From NCBI RefSeq assembly GCF_009725235.1, contig NZ_WJFC01000319.1, forward strand, positions 1 through 10,471: 10,471 bases of DNA, written 5' to 3'. Made by a program: the position numbers and the translations under genes. This stretch comes from Scytonema sp. UIC 10036. GTDB taxonomy: Bacteria; Cyanobacteriota; Cyanobacteriia; Cyanobacteriales; Nostocaceae. Positions 6,067 to 10,471 of this stretch are shown here, piece by piece. Position 1 is the stretch's first letter. Each line of letters opens with the position of its first letter. The notes beneath the pieces are model-generated. The model did not search any database. It saw nothing but the letters and a program-made list of their open reading frames with translations, and was not told the origin of the DNA.

Positions 6067-6660
6067 ATGTTCGCTACATTCAACACCATCACCGCAAAAA
6101 ACATCCAAGTTACAGAAGAACTCATCAGCGACCTGCAAGCCGAACTGGAAGCCGCACGCCAGCAGTTAGCGCGGTTCCAGCAAGAGGAGCAAGCACAGCT
6201 TACAGCCAAGGCAGCTGCTGAGTCGGCGCTGGAGGCTGCTGCCAAGGCATTTAAGGCAGTCGCGATCGCCTACGGGGAAAATGGTGTAGAAGAGTTCAAA
6301 AATGCACTGCTCGCAGCCAGCCAGGAAGCGCCTCAAGTGCCAGCATTGCCAGCAGTGGAGGAACAACCAAAGACTGATGAGGTAGAACCCACGCTACCCA
6401 GTGAGGGACCCGTTGTAGAGGTTGCAGCTGAGGTTATTGACACTACCGATGTTCAACCAGTAGACCCCACAACTGAATTTATAGAGGAGATTGGCGAAAG
6501 CCCTGCCGAAAATGCCTTAGACTTCAGTAAGCTGTCCTGGAAGCAGCTACAGAAGCTTGCAGCGTCCAAGGGTGTGTCAGTTAAGGGCAAGAAAAAGACC
6601 GACCTTCTGGACGCGATCGCAAAGCTTGTGACCCAATCGGATATCGACCAAGCCGCGTAG
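6067..6660 (+). CDS. Coiled-coil protein with C-terminal SAP-like DNA-binding domain
   Basis: The 197-residue acidic protein has three parts. Residues about 11-68 are a charged, Ala-rich coiled coil (ELISDLQAELEAARQQLARF). Residues 85-150 are a Pro/Glu/Val-rich flexible linker. Residues 152-188 match the SAP / Rho-N type helix-extended-helix pattern (LSWKQLQKLAASKGV, a basic GKKKTDLLDAI), which binds DNA or RNA in known families. The ATG has AAGGAG nine bases upstream. It is monocistronic, with its own operator-bearing promoter and a terminator. Two damaged relatives lie at 9367-9570 and 9669-10419. A dimeric or filament-like plasmid DNA-binding role is inferred, and it could itself be the regulator of the shared operators. 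No exact function is known to me. Confidence 0.85.
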   Translation: MFATFNTITAKNIQVTEELISDLQAELEAARQQLARFQQEEQAQLTAKAAAESALEAAAKAFKAVAIAYGENGVEEFKNALLAASQEAPQVPALPAVEEQPKTDEVEPTLPSEGPVVEVAAEVIDTTDVQPVDPTTEFIEEIGESPAENALDFSKLSWKQLQKLAASKGVSVKGKKKTDLLDAIAKLVTQSDIDQAA

Positions 6661-6668
6661 CAGATGCC

Positions 6669-6704
6669 CCAACCGCCAAGTCCGCAATTGGTGGTTGGTT
6701 TTTT
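6669..6704 (+). terminator. Rho-independent terminator of the SAP-domain gene
   Basis: The stem CCAACCGCCAA / TTGGTGGTTGG (11 bp, one G-T wobble) with an 8-nt loop is followed by TTTTTT. It begins 9 bp after the stop codon. Related stem-loops follow the two other gene copies (9541-9570, 10392-10419), but those have no T run. Confidence 0.85.
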
Positions 6705-6707
6705 GCT

Positions 6708-6743
6708 ATGACTGGGGACTGGGGACTGGGGATTGGGAGTAGG
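6708..6743. repeat. Heptamer tandem repeat (GGGGACT type)
   Basis: About four units of the heptamer GGGGACT, decaying to GGGGATT and GGGAGTA, lie directly after the terminator. Such short tandem heptamers are typical of heterocystous cyanobacterial genomes. Others occur at 9089-9125 and 10433-10471. Confidence 0.8.
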
Positions 6744-6973
6744 GGAGTCCAGCTTGCTATGCTCGGAGTTCTGTGCGATCGCATTCAATCATCTATAGAC
6801 AAGGGTAGACTAGGGTAGTCATGAGATAATGATGGACGCGGTGAGGTTGGGCTGAATGCGATAAACGGAGTTTAACGGAAGACAGCCGTATCGCACTCAA
6901 ACCACAATCATTAGAATTGGCAATGAAGCGGCGGCGGTGATAGGGTGAAAATCTATGGGAACTGTGAATGCTG
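6744..6973. other. Intergenic region with a small stem-loop
   Basis: No gene is seen. GGGTAGACTAGGGTAGTC near 6804-6821 is a short direct repeat. TGCGATA (6857-6863) pairs with TATCGCA (6889-6895), and CGG/CCG just inside extends the stem. Nothing identifies it as a known RNA. Confidence 0.35.
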
Positions 6974-7135
6974 CTATTTATGTACTAGACGGTTAGGCAT
7001 AAAGTGGGAATAGAACGATTTTACGACATCCCTATCTTCACTCTTTAAGTTCTTGTTACAATCTGGACAATCTGTGTCTACTCGCTTTATCTTTGTAAAG
7101 TAATGCTTAGCACAATAGGAACCGTCTACATAGTC
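6974..7135 (-). pseudogene. Possible gene remnant with zinc-binding motif
   Basis: On the minus strand a frame of 53 codons runs from a stop at 7136-7138 to a TAG at 6974-6976. It has no usable start codon, so it would be the tail of a lost gene. The translation contains YCAKHY and, 12 residues on, DCPDCNKNLKSEDRD, a Cys-x2-His ... Cys-x2-Cys arrangement like a small zinc ribbon. Such a spaced set of ligands is unlikely, but not impossible, by chance. I do not recognise the parent family. Confidence 0.35.
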
Positions 7136-7166
7136 TTATTGGATTAAACCTAATTTGTAGTTGTAA

Positions 7167-7196
7167 TTGACATCGTTATTTTGTAAACAAAATAAT
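7167..7196 (+). promoter_or_regulatory. Promoter with inverted-repeat operator; possibly leaderless start
   Basis: A perfect -35 TTGACA (7167-7172), an 18-bp spacer and AATAAT (7191-7196, 5 of 6 to TATAAT) lie before the next gene. The inverted repeat ATTTTGT-AA-ACAAAAT (7178-7193) fills the spacer and touches the -10, a typical repressor position. Transcription would start about 7203, which is the A of the ATG, so the mRNA would lack a leader. That agrees with the absence of any ribosome binding site. Confidence 0.5.
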
Positions 7197-7202
7197 TTTT
7201 AT

Positions 7203-7598
7203 ATGGGAGAGCGTTCTGATAGTCCTAACGGTCAATTAATTTTGACAGAATTAACCGATTTATCGATAGCAATTGAACGTTTGCTATTTAAAATTACAGA
7301 AAATCCTCAAAAAGAGTTGTTGAAGGACATTCATACCGAAATAAATAATATTCTTGTACAACCAAACCAGAAATTATCTTCAAGTAGAGTTAATTTGACT
7401 GAACTCAATAAAATTAAAAATTTTCGTGGTTGTATATCAGATATTTATTATTCTCAAAAATCCCAGGTTAAAATAGAACTTTTAAATGAAATTTTATTGA
7501 CTATAAAAGAGTTACAAGTTGCTTTTAATAAGGTAGACTCTAATTCCAAGTTTTTTTACAAAAAGCTTCGGAAACTAGTTAGAAATAAATTCAAATAA
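7203..7598 (+). CDS. Hypothetical protein, 131 aa, lysine-rich and helical
   Basis: I do not recognise this protein. The ATG at 7203 is preferred. A TTG at 7167 is in frame but lies within the -35 promoter element, and neither has a Shine-Dalgarno sequence. The protein is rich in Leu, Ile, Lys and Asn, probably all helical, with a strongly basic end (KKLRKLVRNKFK). It has no signal peptide and no membrane span. The DNA is visibly more AT-rich than the SAP and protelomerase genes, which suggests a separate origin. The next gene starts 27 bp downstream on the same strand, so they probably form a two-gene operon. Confidence 0.65.
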   Translation: MGERSDSPNGQLILTELTDLSIAIERLLFKITENPQKELLKDIHTEINNILVQPNQKLSSSRVNLTELNKIKNFRGCISDIYYSQKSQVKIELLNEILLTIKELQVAFNKVDSNSKFFYKKLRKLVRNKFK

Positions 7599-7625
7599 AT
7601 TGGAAAAATATTAAGAAAATATTAC

Positions 7626-8132
7626 ATGGTAAAACTTAGCGATGTTAAAACTTCTATCGAAATTATTCAGGGTATAGTGACCAGTATAGGTATAATATTA
7701 GCTGGTATCTGGTCTCTTTGGTTGTTTGTTTTTAGTCGTTCTTTTGCTGGAACTTTAATTATTAATATTTCTTTTAAACGCCAAATTATTATTGATAATG
7801 TTCCGGTTGCTATTGTTGAAGTAAAAGTCAAAAACTTAGGACGTACAAGAGTTAAAAAAGAATATTTTATTCTTTCAATTAATGAAATGGAAAGTCCATT
7901 TTCAGCTACACGACCTTATCTTCTAAAAACAAAAGAACGTAGTGATTTTAGTAAGTCTTATTTTATTTTTGATAATTTAATTGAAATTGAGCCTAATGAA
8001 GAATTTCAAGATGAAATTCCGATAGTTTTAAATAATGTAAAAAATTTTCAAGTTGCTGTTCAGTTTAGACGTAAGAAAAGTCCTGAAATTTGGGAATCTT
8101 TTGGTATTTATAGTATAGACAATCAATGCTAA
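7626..8132 (+). CDS. Hypothetical membrane-anchored protein, 168 aa
   Basis: There is one hydrophobic segment at about residues 17-37 (IVTSIGIILAGIWSLWLFVF). It is preceded by a short N-terminus and followed by a soluble domain rich in beta-strand-like alternation (VPVAIVEVKVKNLGRTRV, NFQVAVQFRRKK). The topology looks like a single-pass anchor with the bulk on one side of the membrane; the side cannot be fixed with confidence. It has no family motif that I recognise. Start context is poor: AAGAAAATATTAC before the ATG, no clear ribosome site, which fits translation coupled to the gene 27 bp upstream. Its AT-rich codons match that neighbour, so the two probably arrived together and may form a functional pair. 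Confidence 0.68.
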   Translation: MVKLSDVKTSIEIIQGIVTSIGIILAGIWSLWLFVFSRSFAGTLIINISFKRQIIIDNVPVAIVEVKVKNLGRTRVKKEYFILSINEMESPFSATRPYLLKTKERSDFSKSYFIFDNLIEIEPNEEFQDEIPIVLNNVKNFQVAVQFRRKKSPEIWESFGIYSIDNQC

Positions 8133-8453
8133 TTTTACTTTCAATAAACTACTTACTTTACAAATCCTCGTGACTTAATACTCCACAGCAACTGTCCTGT
8201 AAGTCTCATTGCACAAGCGAGAAGTGTTTCGGCGCTCGCACTACATCCCGACACTCGGTCTCAAATTCCCTGTCCCCTGTCCCCGACACCACACTAGCGT
8301 ATCCGTAAATGAACAAAAGATTGTGATATGTTTTTTCTCAAAAGCTGCCACTGTAAAAAATACAATAGCGGCTTTTAAGTTTTAGTATTACCAAAACCTT
8401 GATATACAAACCAATAGGTTTAATGCCGTAAACAAAGAGGGTCTATCTTCCTA
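8133..8453. other. Intergenic region between convergent genes
   Basis: No gene is seen. The part 8150-8300 is of ordinary composition with a heptamer-like CCCTGTCCCCTGTCCCC at 8269-8285. The right part holds two stem-loops that can end transcription from both sides: the long hairpin at 8340-8376, and GCCGTAA / TTACGGC (8425-8431 with 8454-8460), whose right arm overlaps the last codons of the leftward gene. Confidence 0.5.
8340..8376. terminator. Bidirectional terminator hairpin
   Basis: A long hairpin, AAAAGCTGCCACTGTA and TACAATAGCGGCTTTT around an A5 loop, lies between the convergent genes ending at 8132 and 8454. It is better paired as minus-strand RNA (15 of 16 positions with wobbles) than as plus-strand RNA (14 of 16). 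On the plus strand it ends in CTTTTAAGTTTT, so it can serve the rightward operon too. Confidence 0.55.
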
Positions 8454-8762
8454 TTACGGCGCTACTATATCACCAATACCAACAGTTGGTTTGCCGTCGC
8501 TAAATCCAGTTTCAATCCTGCCAAGAATTTCACCACCCTTTTCTAAAACTGGCTCTAATGCAATCGCACCGATCGTTATAACGGCTTCTCTAACCCAGCC
8601 TTTTATCCCACCATCCGTATTTCCACTACCTTTACCACCACCTTTATCCTTATCTCCTTCTGGTGGCTTTTCATCTAGGTAATAAAAGCTCGATCCTCCG
8701 TTCACCTTTATTGCTTCTGAATCAGAAACATTTTCAATCGTTTCTAGGTCTAACAGTTTCAT
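8454..8762 (-). CDS. Double-glycine leader peptide/small secreted protein, 102 aa
   Basis: The N-terminus MKLLDLETIENVSDSEAIKV ends in NGG at 21-23 and has the Leu/Glu spacing of double-glycine leaders. C39-peptidase ABC exporters cleave such leaders after GG in bacteriocin-like and RiPP systems (family knowledge). Predicted cleavage is after G23, leaving about 79 residues. These comprise SSFYYLDEK, a Gly/Lys/Asp-rich linker (about 38-53), then a hydrophobic, helix-prone segment with EAVITIGAIALEPVLEKGG, and a Gly/Asp-rich end. There are no Cys residues, so no disulfide or lanthionine bridges. AAGGA lies ten bases before the ATG. No exporter or modifying enzyme is in the window. Secretion is inference from the leader; a plain cytosolic protein is the alternative. 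Confidence 0.68.
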   Translation of the reverse strand: MKLLDLETIENVSDSEAIKVNGGSSFYYLDEKPPEGDKDKGGGKGSGNTDGGIKGWVREAVITIGAIALEPVLEKGGEILGRIETGFSDGKPTVGIGDIVAP

Positions 8763-8796
8763 TTGACTTTTGTCCTTGAATTGTGAGCGTTAATAC

Positions 8797-8811
8797 ACAT
8801 GAATTTCATGT
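8797..8811 (-). promoter_or_regulatory. Inverted repeat upstream of the double-glycine gene
   Basis: A perfect 15-bp inverted repeat, ACATGAA-T-TTCATGT, begins 35 bp before the start codon of the leftward 102-aa gene. On the minus strand TATTAA and TATTAC flank it as possible -10 elements. It is a possible operator; the match to a promoter is too loose to be sure. Confidence 0.4.
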
Positions 8812-9088
8812 AGTAATAGAATTCATTTTTGCATAACTGATTATCAACATCTACCATCAAAGATAAAAAAATTTAAAATTTCTTGCTTTAGATAGATAAC
8901 AAAACTCATCATTTTATATAACCAAACTAATAAATAGGTGCATATGATAGTAACTTATGCAGTTTTTGCGCTAATTTGCAATAAAACGTTGAAAATCAGC
9001 CTTAATTTGGCATAATTTTGCTACTGTCAGATAAAAATTAAACTTTCTAAGTGACCTTGTGACCAGTGACCATCTACCCACGCACAAT
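8812..9088. other. AT-rich intergenic region
   Basis: No gene, terminator or strong repeat is visible apart from GACCAGTGAC at 9061-9070. That sequence is the exact inverse of GTCACTGGTC at 9150-9159, on the other side of the heptamer repeat. The region separates the double-glycine gene from the repeated SAP-cassette area. Confidence 0.4.
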
Positions 9089-9125
9089 ACCCAATCCCCA
9101 ATGCCCAATCCCCAATGTCCAATCT
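9089..9125. repeat. Heptamer tandem repeat (CCCCAAT type) with flanking inverted repeat
   Basis: CCCAATC / CCCAATG units repeat about five times, followed by a GCGATCGC octamer (9133-9140). The block is enclosed by the exact 10-bp inverted repeat GACCAGTGAC (9061-9070) and GTCACTGGTC (9150-9159). A GGTCGCT direct repeat lies at 9142-9163. Confidence 0.75.
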
Positions 9126-9234
9126 CCGAGTTGCGATCGCTGGTCGCTAGTCACTGGTCGCTGGAAGCACAGCTGTGGGTCAAATATATTTCTCTGAGAA
9201 AATGATAGTTGTGGTTCCCCGACCAGTGAGATAC

Positions 9235-9322
9235 ATAAGGGTATAGAACTTGGGCTTAAAGTGAGCTATTAGCTTATAGACAAATTCACTCATGAGAAAG
9301 GCATCAGCCATTTTGTGACAAT
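9235..9322 (-). repeat. 88-bp perfect inverted copy of half of the large palindrome
   Basis: This stretch is the exact reverse complement of 5317-5404, with no mismatch over 88 bp. It contains the left middle and inner arms of the 245-bp palindrome. It stops inside the central hairpin, so only one side of GTTCTATA-CCCT-TATAGAAC is present. The two copies lie in opposite orientation about 3.8 kb apart. Confidence 0.92.
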
Positions 9323-9366
9323 TTTCTATAACGGTACGATGGAGGAACCCTTGGATGCTCGTGAGT

Positions 9367-9569
9367 TAACTGGTTAAACTTACGCGGTCTTTTCCTCAAT
9401 CTGGTTATGCAATCTATAACTGGTTGGGAGAGGGGATTGGGAAAAAGAGAATTGCGATCGCGTAGCTAACGGCTGAAGCCGTATCGCGAAAATCGTGACC
9501 CAGCTTGACATCGACCAAGCCGCGTAGGTAGCGACCAGCCCTAACCGCCAAATCCGGAATTGGTGGTTG
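9367..9569 (+). pseudogene. Remnant of a SAP-domain gene cassette (promoter sites plus last 14 codons)
   Basis: The promoter-type sites TAACTGGTTA (9367-9376), half-site CTGGTTA (9401-9407) and TAACTGGTTG (9417-9426) have the spacing seen at the intact gene (about 31 and 19 bp). Only about 55 bp later, 9483-9527 reads IAKIVTQLDIDQAA then TAG, against IAKLVTQSDIDQAA at the end of the intact protein. The terminator-like stem TAACCGCCAA / TTGGTGGTTG follows (9542-9569). About 550 bp of gene is therefore gone. The junction holds the hairpin ACGGCT-GA-AGCCGT (9469-9482). Confidence 0.75.
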
Positions 9570-9668
9570 GGGACGCCGCGCTGGAGGATAGTCTTTAATG
9601 CATCACGATATGTAAGCCAGCTTGACACCAATCTCGAACGCCCAAACATCTGGTTAAATGCAATGAAC

Positions 9669-9730
9669 TAACTGGCTATAACCACTTGACCGATTTACTC
9701 ATAACCAGTTATATTGTTTATAACAGGTTG
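9669..9730 (+). promoter_or_regulatory. Promoter of the second SAP-gene copy with TAACYRGTTA operators
   Basis: A -35 TTGACC (9686-9691), an 18-bp spacer and a -10 TATATT (9710-9715) are seen. Operators lie at TAACTGGCTA 9669-9678, TAACCAGTTA 9702-9711 (touching the -10) and TAACAGGTTG 9721-9730, with spacings of 33 and 19 bp. The half-site CTGGTTA at 9650-9656 matches the one at 5926-5932. The layout is the same as at 5945-6007 although the bases differ. Confidence 0.65.
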
Positions 9731-9787
9731 AGGTGAACCACGCCACGAAACACCCAACCGCCGCTACTAAGAATAAGGAGAAATCAG

Positions 9788-10380
9788 ATGTTCGCTACAT
9801 TCAATTCCATCACCGCCCAAAACATTGCTGCTACCGAAGACCTCATTAATGACCTGCAAGCCGAACTAGAAGCCGCACGGCAGCAGTTAGCGCGTTCCAG
9901 CAAGAGGAGCAAGCACAGCTTACAGCCAAGGCAGCTGCTGAGTCGGCGCTAGAGGCAGCAGCCAAGGCATTTAAGGCAGTCGCGATCGCATATGGGGAAT
10001 CTGGTGTACAGGAGTTCAAAGAAGCACTGCTCGCGCTAACTGAAGAAGCGCCTCAAGTGCCAGCATTGCCAGCAGTGGAGGAACAACCAGAGACTGATGA
10101 GGTAGAACCCACGCTACCCAGTGAGGGACCCGTTGTAGAGGTTGCAGCTGAGGTTATTGACACTACCGATGTTCAACCAGTAGAACCCACAACTAAATTT
10201 GTAGAGGGAGTAGGCGAAAGCCCGGTCGAAAATGTCTTGGACTTCAGCAAGCTGTCTTGGAAGCAGCTACAGAAGCTTGCAGCGTCTAAAGGGGTGTCAG
10301 TTCGGGGCAAGAAAAAGACCGACCTTCTGGACGCGATCGCAAAGCTTGTGACCCAAGGTGACATTGACCAAGCCGCGTAG
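9788..10380 (+). pseudogene. SAP-domain gene copy broken by a 1-nt deletion
   Basis: The ATG at 9788 follows AAGGAG, and the first 35 or so codons read MFATFNSITAQNIAATEDLI and on, closely like the intact 197-aa protein. At about 9893 the sequence GCGCGTTCC lacks one G found in GCGCGGTTCC of the intact gene (6171-6174), moving the rest into another frame. From there to the stop at 10378-10380 the DNA again encodes the same linker and SAP domain (LSWKQLQKLAASKGVSVRGK). The total length is 593 bp against 594. The break lies in the coiled coil, so any protein from 9788 would be short and without the DNA-binding end. A sequencing error is possible. An internal GTG at 10057 has no ribosome site and is not a credible restart. 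Confidence 0.85.
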
Positions 10381-10391
10381 CAATCACCCTC

Positions 10392-10419
10392 TAACCGCCA
10401 AGTCCGGAATTGGCGGTTA
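10392..10419 (+). terminator. Stem-loop after the second SAP-gene copy
   Basis: TAACCGCCAA / TTGGCGGTTA forms a 10-bp perfect stem with an 8-nt loop, starting 12 bp after the stop. Compared with the intact copy, the G-T wobble is here a G-C pair. There is no T run after it, so it may work poorly as a terminator. Confidence 0.5.
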
Positions 10420-10432
10420 ACTGGGTATGATT

Positions 10433-10471
10433 GGGAACTGGGGACTGGGGACTGGGGACTGGGGACTGAGG
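10433..10471. repeat. Heptamer tandem repeat (GGGGACT) at window end
   Basis: About four units of ACTGGGG end the window, placed after the gene copy just as at 6708-6743. The heptamer block therefore travels with, or marks the edge of, the SAP cassette. Confidence 0.8.

Noticed and set aside
9380..9649. Leftward 89-codon frame.
   Set aside because: It crosses the operators, gene remnant and stem-loop of the decayed SAP cassette on the opposite strand and has no start signal.
10057..10380. A 107-codon gene starting at GTG 10057.
   Set aside because: It has no ribosome site and is the downstream frame of the frameshifted SAP-gene copy that begins at 9788.

Overview
The window looks like plasmid DNA from a filamentous, heterocyst-forming cyanobacterium (Nostoc/Anabaena/Calothrix type). 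It has many HIP1-type GCGATCGC octamers and heptameric repeats of the GGGGACT / CCCCAAT kind. It also has a 37-nt CRISPR repeat ending in ATTGAAAC and a telomere-resolvase gene of the type seen on cyanobacterial plasmids. No chromosomal housekeeping gene, rRNA or tRNA is visible.

Layout. (1) 1-682: an orphan CRISPR array of six repeats and five spacers, read left to right, with an AT-rich leader and a degenerate last repeat; no cas genes are present. (2) 695-4626: leftward plasmid-function genes. A P-loop ATPase and a small unknown protein form an operon closed by a strong terminator. After it comes a 690-residue protelomerase (telomere resolvase) homologue with its own promoter, in which a -35 TTGACA sits among four TAACYRGTTA palindromes. 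(3) 4627-6066: a gene-free stretch of 1.4 kb. Its left part is AT-rich with degenerate direct and inverted repeats. Its right part holds a nested 245-bp palindrome and three copies of a module built from small palindromes. The largest is a 50-bp inverted repeat centred on TTTATATAAA, the layout expected of a telomere-resolvase target. (4) 6067-6704: an intact coiled-coil/SAP-domain gene driven by a promoter with the same TAACYRGTTA palindromes. (5) 6705-9366: accessory DNA with a zinc-motif gene remnant, two AT-rich genes of unknown function behind an operator-bearing promoter, and a leftward gene for a small double-glycine-leader protein. An 88-bp inverted copy of half of the large palindrome lies near its end. 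(6) 9367-10419: two more copies of the SAP cassette, one reduced to promoter sites plus the last 14 codons, the other full length but broken by a 1-nt deletion. The window ends in a heptamer repeat.

How it may fit together (inference): the telomere resolvase, its putative palindromic substrates at 5186-5849 and a co-regulated SAP-domain DNA-binding protein would form a plasmid-end or plasmid-maintenance system. All of it would be under one regulator reading TAACYRGTTA. Repeated SAP cassettes flank the accessory genes and could let them be gained or lost by homologous recombination. Nothing here proves that the replicon is linear.
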